This document shows positions 1 to 9,067 of a stretch of DNA of 64,000 nt, in pieces (position 1 is the stretch's first letter; every line of letters starts with the position of its first letter). The notes under the pieces were generated by a model. The model ran no database searches. It saw nothing but the letters and a program-made list of their open reading frames with translations, and was not told the origin of the DNA. Position numbers and translations under genes: made by a program. The DNA is from Halobacillus_B rhizosphaerae (GTDB lineage Bacteria > Bacillota > Bacilli > Bacillales > Halobacillaceae): assembly GCF_046719735.1 (NCBI RefSeq), contig NZ_JAUTWQ010000001.1, positions 1-64,000 of the forward strand. The letters run 5' to 3'.

Positions 1-45
1 GATGGTAGTCGGGTCGATCCCCGTGAGAGTAGGACGTTGCCACGT
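1..45 (+). rRNA. rrf: 5S ribosomal RNA, 3' end only
   Basis: The first bases read as the conserved 3' third of a Bacillaceae 5S rRNA, including the CGTGAGAGTAGGACG stretch followed by TTGCCACG. The gene starts before the window. A rho-independent terminator follows within a few bases, so this is the end of an rRNA operon. The exact 3' end is estimated from family knowledge. Confidence 0.88.
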
Positions 46-49
46 CATC

Positions 50-85
50 AAAAGCCTTGGATTTAATCCAGGGCTTTTATTTTTG
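50..85 (+). terminator. rRNA operon terminator
   Basis: An AAAAGCC / GGCTTTT stem, extended by TGGATT/AATCCA, is followed by a T-rich run directly after the 5S rRNA end. Confidence 0.85.
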
Positions 86-187
86 ACTTTTTTCTACTGC
101 CGTTATGTTTTGCTGCAAAGTATTTTCTAAGTTTGCTAAATGCTGTAAACTATAATTGATAAGTAATACTAACAGCGAGGTGAAGAA

Positions 188-457
188 ATGGTTAAACTTG
201 AAAGAAAGAGAGATACATATTTCAATTGGAAATACGCTTATTATCTAATTCTCATACCGATCGGATTTTACTTACTATCTTATAAAGAAGCAATTTCTTC
301 TGTTCAGCAAATCGTTTTAATCGCTATTATGATTTTATTAGCCGTCGTTGGAGTATTCGGTATTACTGGACGATATCAACCAGTAAAAGTTTATGGTTAC
401 TTGTATTTAATAAGTGGCTTTCTATTTGCTTATATGGCGTTAGTGTTTATTTGGTAA
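188..457 (+). CDS. Small membrane protein of unknown function
   Basis: I do not recognise this 89-residue protein. The N-terminus is short and basic (MVKLERKR). Three hydrophobic segments follow, at about residues 17-30, 40-58 and 67-88, so it should be a three-pass inner membrane protein with little outside the bilayer. An AGCGAGGTG ribosome binding site lies 7 bases before the ATG. It is the first gene after the rRNA operon. The next reading frame starts 16 bases beyond its stop, so the two may be cotranscribed. Confidence 0.7.
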   Translation: MVKLERKRDTYFNWKYAYYLILIPIGFYLLSYKEAISSVQQIVLIAIMILLAVVGVFGITGRYQPVKVYGYLYLISGFLFAYMALVFIW

Positions 458-473
458 TGGAGATTGGATAGTA

Positions 474-732
474 ATGGTTTGGAGGGATAGTTATCGTTCT
501 TCTCAGGTGGAGTTATTCCCGCAGGAAAATGGTGCGCGGCTATTTTGATAAATTTCCTAACTCTGTTATTTATTTTCGAAGAATCCGGAGATTTTACATT
601 ATCTATCATTTGGATTGGGACGTAAGAGATCCTGTTTTAACAACTGAGGATCGGGAAATTATGCAATGGCTGTTAAACAAAGAACTTGGGCGGGAAAGTG
701 AATATCAACAAAGAAAATCGAGAACCAGTTAA
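474..732 (+). pseudogene. Small unknown gene apparently split by a one-base frameshift
   Basis: An ATG at 474 opens a 24-codon frame ending in ...NGARLF and a TGA at 546-548. The next frame runs from before 529 to 732 and encodes DKFPNSVIYFRR...YHLDWDVRDP. The switch falls at a run of four T residues (543-546). Removing one T joins the two halves into one 85-residue protein reading ...GARLFDKFPNSVIYF, with the stop removed. The ATG at 529 has no convincing ribosome binding site, which also argues that the downstream half is not an independent gene. It could be a real frameshift, a sequencing error, or two small ORFs. The product is not recognised; it is soluble and rich in aromatic and charged residues. 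Confidence 0.5.
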
Positions 733-752
733 ATACTGATTCTCGATTTTTA
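713..752. terminator. Bidirectional terminator between convergent genes
   Basis: AAAATCGAGAA pairs with TTCTCGATTTT, with A and T runs on either side. It lies between the small plus-strand gene and the minus-strand ytfP gene and could serve both. Confidence 0.75.
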
Positions 753-757
753 TATGC

Positions 758-2017
758 TTATCCCATTGCTTCCCAGGCAGCATGCATGCCGGCCACACGC
801 CCAGTAACCATAGCAGCTGTAATATTATAACCGCCTGTATAGCCGTGGATGTCCAGAATTTCTCCGCAAAAATATAAACGTTCCATTAGTTTTGACTGCA
901 TGGTATTTGGGACAATTTCCTTAATGGAGATCCCACCGCCTGTAACAAAAGCTTTTTCAAGAGGCTGTGAGTCATGAACTTGAATTTGAAAGTGTTTAAG
1001 CTCTTCTACAAAGGTACGTAATTTCTGGTTTGAAATGTTCCCCGCCTTATCTTCAGGAACAATCTGACCCTTGTGAAGCAAGTAATCCATCAATCGTTCC
1101 GGTACCATGCCTTTGACTAAGTTTCGAAATAACTTCTTAGGCTGTTCTTCCACTAATGTTTGAAGCTGCAGTAATAACTCGTGGTCTTTTTGATCTGGAA
1201 GACAATCGATTTCGATTAAGACCGGCTTATGACCTTTCATAAACTCTTTTACAACATATTGTGAACAGCGAAGGATTGCTGGCCCAGATAACCCGAAATG
1301 AGTGAACAGCATGTCCATTTGATGGGTAATGATAGCTTTCCCTTTTTTATTTAATACTGATACATTTACATCTCTTAGGGCTAAACCTTGCAAAATCTTT
1401 TCTTTAATAAAAGATTCATTGGAAATAAGAGGGACTTCTGTAGGGAAAAGTTCGGTAATGGTATGACCGGCTTTCTTTGCCCATGCATAACCATCCCCTG
1501 TGGAGCCTGTATGAGGAACCGCTTTTCCACCTACTGCTAAAATGACTGATCGGGTAGTGATTTTCTCTTGAGAATGCAGGATTACCTGGTGCTCCTGCTC
1601 TCCGTAATGGATAGCTTGCACCGGAGTTTTAGTGCGTATTTCTACATTCAGTTCTTTTAAACGGTCCAGCAGGGCGTTAACAACGTCTTTTGCTTTATTA
1701 CTAACCGGAAACATACGGCCGTGGTCCTCTTCTTTTAAGGCAACTCCAAGCCCCTCAAAGAAGTCGATAATATCGTAGTTATTAAATACCGAAAACGGAC
1801 TGTAAAGGAATTTACCATTCCCGGGAATGTGTTTGATCACTTCTTCTTCAGGAAGACGGTTGGTCACATTGCATCTTCCTCCACCTGAAATCGCGAGCTT
1901 GGTTCCAAGTTTATTTCCTTTATCGATTAATAAAGTTTTGACCCCTTGTTCAGCGGCAGCAATGGCTGCCATTAATCCGGAAGGGCCGCCCCCTATTACT
2001 ATTACCTGGTATGTCAT
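758..2017 (-). CDS. ytfP: NAD(P)/FAD-dependent oxidoreductase, YtfP/HI0933 family
   Basis: This 419-residue flavoprotein has the N-terminal dinucleotide-binding motif VIGGGPSGLMAA (about residues 7-18) followed by the acidic residue LLIDKG ending the Rossmann beta-alpha-beta unit. The GGGRCNVTN stretch near residues 46-54 and a C-terminal FCGEILDIHGYTGGYN segment are hallmarks of the HI0933/BaiN-like family. The length is normal. An AAGGAAG ribosome binding site precedes the ATG. In B. subtilis ytfP also neighbours murJ (ytgP); here the two are divergent. The physiological substrate is not established for this branch, so only a flavin-dependent redox role can be stated. Confidence 0.9.
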   Translation of the reverse strand: MTYQVIVIGGGPSGLMAAIAAAEQGVKTLLIDKGNKLGTKLAISGGGRCNVTNRLPEEEVIKHIPGNGKFLYSPFSVFNNYDIIDFFEGLGVALKEEDHGRMFPVSNKAKDVVNALLDRLKELNVEIRTKTPVQAIHYGEQEHQVILHSQEKITTRSVILAVGGKAVPHTGSTGDGYAWAKKAGHTITELFPTEVPLISNESFIKEKILQGLALRDVNVSVLNKKGKAIITHQMDMLFTHFGLSGPAILRCSQYVVKEFMKGHKPVLIEIDCLPDQKDHELLLQLQTLVEEQPKKLFRNLVKGMVPERLMDYLLHKGQIVPEDKAGNISNQKLRTFVEELKHFQIQVHDSQPLEKAFVTGGGISIKEIVPNTMQSKLMERLYFCGEILDIHGYTGGYNITAAMVTGRVAGMHAAWEAMG

Positions 2018-2122
2018 GAGGTTCTTCCTTTCTTTTTAAACCTAATTCAGTTGTTTTGTCTCTATTTATGATAAAATAGATGCGGTCGAATCTACAATAA
2101 AATTGAAGGTGAATCTAATAAT

Positions 2123-3742
2123 ATGTCGAAAATTTTAAAAGGTACAATGCTTTTGACAGGGGCAACATTTCTGTCAAAGCTTTTAGGTATGATTTACACG
2201 ATTCCATTTGCACAAATGGTAGATCCAAGCGGTATGGATCTATATTTTTATGCTTATACACCATACAACATTCTGCTAAGTGTTTCTACCTTGGGAGTAC
2301 CACTTGCTGTTTCAAAGTTTGTATCTAAGTATAATTCTCTGGGTGATTACCAGACAAGCCGCCGAATATTAAAAACAGGAATGCAGCTGATGGCCGTTTC
2401 AGGTATTGTGGCCTTTTTGATCCTGTTTTTCGGTTCTCATCAAATGGCCATATGGACATTAGCGAGTGACGCGACGCAAAAAAGTATTGAGGATACCTCG
2501 ATGGTTATACGCATGGTCAGTTTTGCCTTAATCATTATTCCCAGCATGAGTATTGTCCGAGGGTTCTTTCAAGGAAATGAATCGATGGCACCGACGGCGG
2601 TATCTCAAGTAATTGAACAAATTGTCCGCATCGTTTTTCTATTAGCTGCCGTCTTCATCATCCTTGACATCCTTCATGGTTCGACTACATTGGCGGTAGG
2701 ATTTGCCACATTTGCCGCTTTTATTGGTGGTGTCGCTTCTATTGCAGTACTTTTTTATTACTGGAAAAGAAGAAAACCGCATCTGGACCGCATGCTTGAG
2801 CAGCAGGGAGAGACACAGGAAGTTTCAAACGGAGCAATGATCAAAGAACTTTTAGGTTATGCTGGTCCGTTTGTGCTTGTTGGGATAGCCACACCGCTTT
2901 ATCAATTTGTTGATCAGATGACCTTCAATGACGCGATGGAAGCGGCAGGCCTAAGTGATCTTGCAGATGGTTCAATTTCAGCGATCAATTTTCTTAGCCA
3001 TAAGCTGGTCATTATTCCGGTTACTTTAGGAATTGGGTTATCTCTGGCCATCCTGCCTGCAATCACCAAAGCGTTTACCAATAATCAAAGAGCGCAATTG
3101 TTCCGCCAAATTAATCAAGCCTTAGAAATTGTGGCATTATTAATTCTTCCTGCAATTATCGGCTTGTCTATTGTAGCATATGAAGCTTATGGCACATTTT
3201 ATGGAGTGGACAATTTAGAATATTACGGCGGGCTGTTAAGATGGTATGCACCTGTTGGTTTGTTCTTTGCTCTCTACACAGTAACAGCGTCAATTTTACA
3301 AGGAATTAATCGGCAGAACTTTGCTGTCATCAGCCTGGGCACAGGCTTGCTAATTAAGATTTGCACAAACTCCTGGCTGGTACTTATGCTCGGAGCAAAA
3401 GGGGCAATCGTTGCTACTGGGCTTGCAGTAGCCTCAGCAGTTATCCTGAATCTGTATAAAATTCAAAGAGCGATACACTTTTCTTACAAGCAATTATTCA
3501 AACGCACCTTGCTAATCACTATCTTAACCACCATCATGGGTTTCGCTGTATGGGCAGTTAAATGGACGATGAGTTTAGGTATGGACCCAATGAATAACAG
3601 AGCCCATGCGCTGGTTATTCTAATTGTTAGTGTAGCAGTGGGTGGATTAGTCTACTTATTTCTTGCCTATAAAACAACATTACTAGAGCGAATTATGGGT
3701 GGACGAATTTCTAAATTAGATAAGTGGTTGAAACGTAATTAA
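2123..3742 (+). CDS. murJ: Lipid II flippase MurJ (YtgP type)
   Basis: This 539-residue protein has about 14 predicted membrane helices of the MOP (MATE-like) exporter superfamily. It starts with GTMLLTGATFLSKLLGMIYTI, typical of the YtgP/SpoVB polysaccharide-biosynthesis family. B. subtilis YtgP was shown to be a MurJ that flips lipid-linked peptidoglycan precursor across the membrane. The length (B. subtilis about 544) and position next to ytfP and the RsuA-type gene support YtgP rather than sporulation-specific SpoVB. The start has a GAAGGTG ribosome binding site. The next gene begins 12 bases after the stop, suggesting one transcript. Confidence 0.88.
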   Translation: MSKILKGTMLLTGATFLSKLLGMIYTIPFAQMVDPSGMDLYFYAYTPYNILLSVSTLGVPLAVSKFVSKYNSLGDYQTSRRILKTGMQLMAVSGIVAFLILFFGSHQMAIWTLASDATQKSIEDTSMVIRMVSFALIIIPSMSIVRGFFQGNESMAPTAVSQVIEQIVRIVFLLAAVFIILDILHGSTTLAVGFATFAAFIGGVASIAVLFYYWKRRKPHLDRMLEQQGETQEVSNGAMIKELLGYAGPFVLVGIATPLYQFVDQMTFNDAMEAAGLSDLADGSISAINFLSHKLVIIPVTLGIGLSLAILPAITKAFTNNQRAQLFRQINQALEIVALLILPAIIGLSIVAYEAYGTFYGVDNLEYYGGLLRWYAPVGLFFALYTVTASILQGINRQNFAVISLGTGLLIKICTNSWLVLMLGAKGAIVATGLAVASAVILNLYKIQRAIHFSYKQLFKRTLLITILTTIMGFAVWAVKWTMSLGMDPMNNRAHALVILIVSVAVGGLVYLFLAYKTTLLERIMGGRISKLDKWLKRN

Positions 3743-3754
3743 GGAGGGAATCGC

Positions 3755-4477
3755 ATGCGCATAGATAAACTGCTCGCCAATATGGGTTACGGTACACGTA
3801 AGGAAGTAAAAACAATGCTAAAGGGCGGCAGCGTCCGTGTAAACGGAAACGTTGAAAAGAACGGGAAAACACATGTAGATCCAGAGAATGATCAAATCAC
3901 TTTACTTGGGGAAGTTATAGAATATCGAGAGTATATTTACCTGATGATGAATAAACCTGGAGATTTAGTATCGGCAACTGAAGACGCCAACGATATGACA
4001 GTAGTTGATATTCTGCAGCCTGAAGATCAGGTATTCAAACCCTTTCCTGTAGGGCGGCTGGATAAAGACACAGAAGGTCTGCTCCTGATTACGAATGACG
4101 GAAAGCTTTCTCATCAACTCACTTCACCTAAAAAAGATGTCGGGAAAACCTATTTTGCCCGGATTGATGGGAAAGTGGAAGAAGAAGATATTGCCCGATT
4201 TTCTGAAGGTGTAGAGCTTGATGATGGATATGTTACGAGACCGGCATCCTTAACCATTCTTTCCTCAGATACGATTTCTGAGATTGAACTAACTATTACA
4301 GAAGGTAAGTTCCACCAAGTGAAACGGATGTTTGAATCCGTAGATAAAAAGGTGACTTATTTGAAACGAATAAAAATGGGAGAATTGGAACTGGACTCCA
4401 GTCTAGAGCTAGGTGAGTATCGAGAGCTTCAGGACGAGGAACTAAAATATTTATTCTCTATTACAAATTCAGGATGA
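3755..4477 (+). CDS. 16S rRNA pseudouridine synthase, RsuA/RluB family
   Basis: The 240-residue product has an N-terminal S4 RNA-binding domain (RIDKLLANMGYGTRKEV, residues 2-18). The catalytic domain contains GRLDKDTEGLLLITNDG (about residues 109-125), in which the Asp of RLD is the invariant nucleophile of this pseudouridine synthase family. It is the counterpart of B. subtilis YtzG, which sits in the same place and is annotated for position 516-type modification of 16S rRNA; specificity here is by homology only. The AAGGAGGG ribosome binding site is strong, and the gene follows murJ closely. Confidence 0.9.
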   Translation: MRIDKLLANMGYGTRKEVKTMLKGGSVRVNGNVEKNGKTHVDPENDQITLLGEVIEYREYIYLMMNKPGDLVSATEDANDMTVVDILQPEDQVFKPFPVGRLDKDTEGLLLITNDGKLSHQLTSPKKDVGKTYFARIDGKVEEEDIARFSEGVELDDGYVTRPASLTILSSDTISEIELTITEGKFHQVKRMFESVDKKVTYLKRIKMGELELDSSLELGEYRELQDEELKYLFSITNSG

Positions 4478-4481
4478 AAAA

Positions 4482-4501
4482 CACCCGGGCATGCCCGGGT
4501 G
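4482..4501 (-). terminator. Palindromic terminator for ytzE
   Basis: A perfect GC-rich palindrome, CACCCGGGCA/TGCCCGGGTG, has a TTTTT run only on the minus-strand side. That makes it mainly a terminator for the minus-strand ytzE-type gene, though it may also stop the upstream plus-strand operon. Confidence 0.75.
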
Positions 4502-4515
4502 ATCTATACATAAAG

Positions 4516-4743
4516 TTATGAAATTTTTACTTTTTTTTGAGTAGCTGCCCACTTTCCACGGTTCGGACTCGAAACAAGACCGTTATATTCCAAGATACTT
4601 AAGTCCCTCTGCATGGTTCTGTCTGTAATTCCAAACTCATCTGCTAACTGATCTGTAGTCACTATTCCCTGATCTCTAATGTAAAGGTAAACAGCTTTTA
4701 TTCGGTTGAGCATACGGGATGATGGATGATTCAAAAAAACCAC
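4516..4743 (-). CDS. ytzE: Small DeoR-type winged-helix regulator, YtzE-like
   Basis: The 75 residues are almost entirely one DeoR-type helix-turn-helix: RIKAVYLYIRDQGIVTTDQL...FGITDRTMQRDLSILEYNGLV. There is no effector-binding domain, as in the similarly sized B. subtilis YtzE found in the same neighbourhood. It is read against its neighbours and ends in its own terminator. A basic C-terminus (KWAATQKKVKIS) may add DNA contacts. Target genes are unknown. Confidence 0.8.
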   Translation of the reverse strand: MVFLNHPSSRMLNRIKAVYLYIRDQGIVTTDQLADEFGITDRTMQRDLSILEYNGLVSSPNRGKWAATQKKVKIS

Positions 4744-4891
4744 TCCTTATTTCGTTGGAATCTGTGAGCCTGTCAATCCTATGAAGTTGATTACATTTTA
4801 CAACACACATTTGCGTTTCGCTACAAACCCGCGCTAAATTTACAGACAATTCACTAAATTTACACCATTTTAAAGTTAGGAGGCTGAATCA

Positions 4892-5917
4892 TTGGCAGTT
4901 TTAAGAAAAATGTTTCTGAAAATGGTTGAAATTAATAACGTAGTGCTTTTTCTTTCCAGTATCGCTCTTGTATTGTTTTCTTCTATTTTAATCGTCGTCG
5001 TTGAAAATAATACGTTTCCGACATTCTTTGATGGTTTTTGGTGGGTAATGACCACAGTCACGACAGTTGGGTATGGAGATTATTATCCAGTATCGATCGC
5101 TGGGAGGGTCATTGCGATTATCCTATACATCGTCGGGATTGGCCTTATTGGGGTTGTGATCGGAAAAATCATCGACGGGCTTGCCGTCTTTCGAAAAAAA
5201 CGTCTGGAAGGTGATATTGTGTATAAAGGGTCGGGACATTTTATTATTATTGGCTGGTCTCAAAAAGCAAGTTATGCGGTGAAAGAAATGGTTGAGACAA
5301 TGGAACAAGCAGAAATTGTTATTATTGATGAGCTGAAAGAAGCCCCTATGCTTACCCAGAATATTCACTATGTTCAGGGGAATGCTTCAGAACAGGAAAC
5401 TTTAAAAAAAGCGAACGTAAAAGAGGCGCGATCCGTGCTTATTTTCGCAGAGGACCGTTTAACGAATAATCAAATTATAGACGGAAAAACATTATTGATT
5501 GCTTCGACCATTGAATCGGTTGCTCCCGGGGTCCATACGATTGTCGAGATAATGGAAGAAAATCATATTCAAAATTTCCAGCATGCTCGTGTAGATGAAT
5601 TTATTATTTCAAATGAAACCATTTCTTCACTTGCCGTACGTTCTGCCTTTAGAAAAGGGGTCTCAGGTATATATAGTCAATTACTTCGAAGGTCAGTTGG
5701 AGATGATTTGTATCATATTCCATTAAATAAGGAGTGGAAAACTTATCGGGACGCTTTTCAAACGCTGCTTGATCAAGGAGCCACTTTAATCGCTGACCGG
5801 AATGACCTGACCATAAACCGTAAACTTGATGAACTGCTTCCTGCTGAAGCTGAACTGTACGCAGTATGTGATGATATTACCTATCAGAAAATTATGGAAA
5901 GAGGGGACAAGTTATGA
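4892..5917 (+). CDS. Potassium channel with RCK (TrkA-N) domain, YugO-like
   Basis: The 341-residue protein has two membrane helices (about residues 17-38 and 70-92) flanking a pore loop with the potassium selectivity filter TTVGYGD (about residues 56-62). A cytoplasmic RCK/TrkA-N Rossmann domain follows (HFIIIGWSQKA, about 112-122). The C-terminal part is less conserved. This is the plan of B. subtilis YugO. The TTG start is set by TTAGGAGG 8 bases upstream. The small Mistic gene that precedes yugO in B. subtilis was not seen. The stop overlaps the pepV start as ATGA, so the two are translationally coupled. Confidence 0.88.
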   Translation: MAVLRKMFLKMVEINNVVLFLSSIALVLFSSILIVVVENNTFPTFFDGFWWVMTTVTTVGYGDYYPVSIAGRVIAIILYIVGIGLIGVVIGKIIDGLAVFRKKRLEGDIVYKGSGHFIIIGWSQKASYAVKEMVETMEQAEIVIIDELKEAPMLTQNIHYVQGNASEQETLKKANVKEARSVLIFAEDRLTNNQIIDGKTLLIASTIESVAPGVHTIVEIMEENHIQNFQHARVDEFIISNETISSLAVRSAFRKGVSGIYSQLLRRSVGDDLYHIPLNKEWKTYRDAFQTLLDQGATLIADRNDLTINRKLDELLPAEAELYAVCDDITYQKIMERGDKL

Positions 5918-7293
5918 ATTTTGATAAACTAAGTCAATTTTATCAGGAAGAATATTTAGACAAACTGAGCCGCATCCTGGAAATCCCTAGTGTTTATCAG
6001 GAGAGTGAACAGTTTCCTTATGGTGAGGCGATACAGGAAGCTTTAACTGCCTTTCTTCAAATCGGTGAAGCAGACGGTTTTGATGTGAAGAATGTGGATG
6101 GACATGCCGGCCATATCGAGTTTGGAGAAGGAGAAGAGCTAATAGGCATTCTAGGCCATTTAGATGTAGTACCCGCAGGAGAAGGCTGGTCTTATTCTCC
6201 TTTTACTCCCACCATTGTAAATGGAAAATTGTATGCTAGAGGAGCTCAGGATGATAAAGGCCCGGTTATGGCCGCTTATATAGCTATGAAATTGTTGAAG
6301 GACCAGGGTTTTAAGCCCAAGAAAAGAGTAAGGCTGATTGCAGGCACAGATGAGGAAAGGGACTGGAAAGGAATGGACTATTACTTTAAACACGAGGAAA
6401 TGCCCGGATTTGGATTTTCTCCAGATGCTTCATTCCCTGTAATTCACGCAGAAAAGGGTTTGATGGACTTCTATTTTCAGTTTGACCTTTCTAGAGAAGA
6501 AGGGTATTCTGATGTAATGGTTTTAGAAGCATTGACTAGCGGCGATCGATTAAATATGGTACCGGACCAAGCCGATGCTTCGATACGGACGAATGAGGAT
6601 ATTGAAGAGAGCTTTCAACAATTCATAAGGAGCAGTAAAGCGGATGGAGAAATTCACAGAGTCGGAGACCAAGTCCAGATTCATGTGGAAGGTAAAGCCG
6701 TACATGCTAGCAACCCTCAACAGGGGATAAATGCACTTTCTGAACTGCTTCGTTACTTAATGAGTTTGCCTATAGATCAATCGCAGCTTATTGGTTTTTT
6801 ATTTGATAGCTTCTCTGACTCCACAGGCGGACAGATTGGGCTTTCTATGAAGGATGATGTATCAGGGCCATTAACACTGAATTTGGGTTTCTTACAGTTT
6901 AAGAGGAATGAACAATGCAAGGCTGGGATAAACCTTCGTTATCCTGTAACTGCAAAACCAGAAATAATCTTGGACACGCTAAAAGAACTGCATGCCCCAC
7001 TTGCGTATACATTTAAACTTTATGATCATTTGGAAGCTTTATATATAGAAAAGGAGCATCCATTTTTACAAACGTTGACCAGAGTCTACAATGAGGCGAT
7101 GGGAACACATGAACAGCCTATATCCATAGGCGGGGCAACGTACGCCCGCTCCCTGTCCACTGGAGTTGCCTTTGGGGCCATGTTTTCAGATAGTCCCGAT
7201 ACTGCTCACCAAAAAGACGAGCATGTGAGGATATCAGACATGGTTAAAGCCATTGCAATCTACGCAGCATCTATTTATGAATTAACCAATTAA
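5914..7293 (+). CDS. pepV: Zinc dipeptidase PepV, M20 family
   Basis: The product is 459 residues, the usual PepV length. Metal-binding and catalytic motifs are visible: GHLDVVPAGEGW (about 82-93), ARGAQDDKGP (about 109-118) with the bridging Asp, and the general base in GTDEERDWKG (about 145-154). The interrupted lid domain expected for PepV is present. The enzyme hydrolyses dipeptides in the cytoplasm; B. subtilis YtjP occupies this locus. The ATG overlaps the stop of the potassium channel gene. Confidence 0.9.
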   Translation: MNFDKLSQFYQEEYLDKLSRILEIPSVYQESEQFPYGEAIQEALTAFLQIGEADGFDVKNVDGHAGHIEFGEGEELIGILGHLDVVPAGEGWSYSPFTPTIVNGKLYARGAQDDKGPVMAAYIAMKLLKDQGFKPKKRVRLIAGTDEERDWKGMDYYFKHEEMPGFGFSPDASFPVIHAEKGLMDFYFQFDLSREEGYSDVMVLEALTSGDRLNMVPDQADASIRTNEDIEESFQQFIRSSKADGEIHRVGDQVQIHVEGKAVHASNPQQGINALSELLRYLMSLPIDQSQLIGFLFDSFSDSTGGQIGLSMKDDVSGPLTLNLGFLQFKRNEQCKAGINLRYPVTAKPEIILDTLKELHAPLAYTFKLYDHLEALYIEKEHPFLQTLTRVYNEAMGTHEQPISIGGATYARSLSTGVAFGAMFSDSPDTAHQKDEHVRISDMVKAIAIYAASIYELTN

Positions 7294-7315
7294 CTGAGCA
7301 GAAAGGTCGTTATCT

Positions 7316-8500
7316 ATGGAAGTACAGCATACAGAAAAAACATATCGATTTATTCAAGTCTTTTATTTCTTTGTTTTTTTTGGATTTGGATCATTGTTTC
7401 CCTTACTATCCGTTTTCCTGGAACAAGAAAAGGGACTGAATCATACAGAAATTGGAATGATCATAGCTGCACTGCCATTGATTACGATCTTTATTCAGCC
7501 AATCTGGGGAATGTTAAGTGATTATACACGAAGACCAAAGCGGTTATTAATGGTAGCAGCCATTGCGGCGGCTGGTCTGGGGTTCTTCTATCCCCTCCTG
7601 CAACCTTTTCCAATCCTTCTCGTTGGTATTATTGTTATTGCGCTGTTTCAGTCTGGGATTGTTCCCTTATCAGATAGTTTATCCTTAAGCTTTGTCCAGA
7701 CGAATGGAAAAGAGTATGGAAATATCCGTTTATGGGGGGCTATTGGGTTTGCTGTATCTGTATTTGTTTTAGGAAGGGTGACGGATCTTACGGGGTCTTT
7801 GGATTGGATCTTTTATTTCTTCTCAGCTGGCTTGATTTTTGCTCTGATCGCTCTTACGCAATTCCCAAGAAAAGCGGATGACGTTTCTGTTTCGTTTCGG
7901 ACGGGGATAGGAATCTTAATTAAGCAGAAGGCTTTTCTACTCTTCTTATTCTCTAATTTCCTAATTTTCGGCCCCGTACTCGCTAATAATTACTATTTTG
8001 GTACTTTCATTTTGTCTGTAGGCGGGACGTTATCTGGAGTTGGAATCACTTTTCTCCTTGCGGCAGGAAGTGAAGCTCCGTTTATGAAGTTTGCTCAGCA
8101 AGTCATTAATAAGATGGGGGTACTGCAAGTCATTTTGCTAAGTGCTTCGGTATCCTGTTTACGCTGGCTGCTGTACTTCTTCGACCCGTCCAGTACAGTT
8201 GTCTATCTTTCCACGATCGTTCAAGGTATATCTGTTGGCTTGTATATCCCAGCTGCATTGATTCTCGTTCGTGAGCTTGCCCCGCGTCAAGTCAGGGCAA
8301 CCGCAGTAGGTTTATACTCAGCAGTTGGAAATGGGATTGGCAATGCCTTCTTTACCTTTATGGGCGGTGTACTAATCGATGCATGGGACGTTAACGGAAT
8401 GTATGGTTTCTTCTCTTTGATGACGTTTCTTGGAATAGTTCTGCTTATTGTGGTGCAACAAACGGCCTCTAATCATTCTTTAAAGGAGAAGGTATCCTAA
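7316..8500 (+). CDS. Major facilitator superfamily transporter (MFS_1-like)
   Basis: This 394-residue protein has about 12 hydrophobic helices and an MFS loop 2-3 signature variant, GMLSDYTRRPKR (about residues 62-73). The layout resembles the PPP/nucleoside-symporter-like branch (MFS_1_like) found in many Bacillaceae, but the sequence does not reveal the substrate. It follows pepV by 22 bases and its TAA shares a base with the ATG of thpR, so it belongs to the pepV-thpR-ytlQ transcription unit. A dipeptide- or nucleoside-related cargo would be a guess. Confidence 0.8.
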   Translation: MEVQHTEKTYRFIQVFYFFVFFGFGSLFPLLSVFLEQEKGLNHTEIGMIIAALPLITIFIQPIWGMLSDYTRRPKRLLMVAAIAAAGLGFFYPLLQPFPILLVGIIVIALFQSGIVPLSDSLSLSFVQTNGKEYGNIRLWGAIGFAVSVFVLGRVTDLTGSLDWIFYFFSAGLIFALIALTQFPRKADDVSVSFRTGIGILIKQKAFLLFLFSNFLIFGPVLANNYYFGTFILSVGGTLSGVGITFLLAAGSEAPFMKFAQQVINKMGVLQVILLSASVSCLRWLLYFFDPSSTVVYLSTIVQGISVGLYIPAALILVRELAPRQVRATAVGLYSAVGNGIGNAFFTFMGGVLIDAWDVNGMYGFFSLMTFLGIVLLIVVQQTASNHSLKEKVS

Positions 8501-9060
8501 TGTCAAATTCTCACTATTTTATAGGGTTTCCAGTACGTGAAGATCTTAAAAATCGCCTGGAAATTTGGCAGAAGCAATTAAGGAAGAAAGCGGATTATAA
8601 AGTCTGGACCTTTCCAGACGATTTCCATATAACAGTGAAATTCCTGGGTGATTGCGCCGATAATACATTAGAGGAACTTCTTAAGAACCTTGAAAGTCAA
8701 GACTGGCCCTCTGTTTTTTCAGAAACCATCGGCCCGATAGGCAACTTCGGAAGTAATGTTCACCCAAGAGTAGTTCATGCAAAAGTAAGTAAAAGCGATC
8801 GTCTTTCGATCATCAAGCAGCAAGTTGAGGAAGCGGGTGTGAAGGCTGGGCTGGATAGAGAGAAACGACCTTATTCTCCTCACATTACTTTAGCTAAAAA
8901 ATGGGTCTCCGGTACGCCACTAGAGGACGGCTCTTTTCCTTCTGTTTTTAGAGAGGTCTACCACCAGGAGATTTCTCATTTGACCCTCTACCGCATCCAT
9001 CCGGCAAGGAAACCTAAATATGAGGTGGTTGCCGAGCTTCCACTGCACAAGAAGGAGTGA
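8500..9060 (+). CDS. thpR: RNA 2',3'-cyclic phosphodiesterase ThpR (YtlP)
   Basis: The 186-residue protein belongs to the 2H phosphoesterase superfamily. Both HxTx catalytic motifs are present: HITVKFLG (about residues 46-53) and HITLAKK (about 128-134), spaced as expected for two lobes. Family members open 2',3'-cyclic phosphate ends of RNA; older annotation calls them 2'-5' RNA ligases. The ATG shares its first base with the stop of the MFS gene. B. subtilis YtlP is the positional equivalent. Confidence 0.9.
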   Translation: MSNSHYFIGFPVREDLKNRLEIWQKQLRKKADYKVWTFPDDFHITVKFLGDCADNTLEELLKNLESQDWPSVFSETIGPIGNFGSNVHPRVVHAKVSKSDRLSIIKQQVEEAGVKAGLDREKRPYSPHITLAKKWVSGTPLEDGSFPSVFREVYHQEISHLTLYRIHPARKPKYEVVAELPLHKKE

Positions 9061-9067
9061 TTATAGT

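Noticed and set aside
9020..9067. Upstream start for ytlQ at 9020
   Set aside because: It would overlap thpR by 41 bases, while the TTG at 9068 has a good ribosome binding site.
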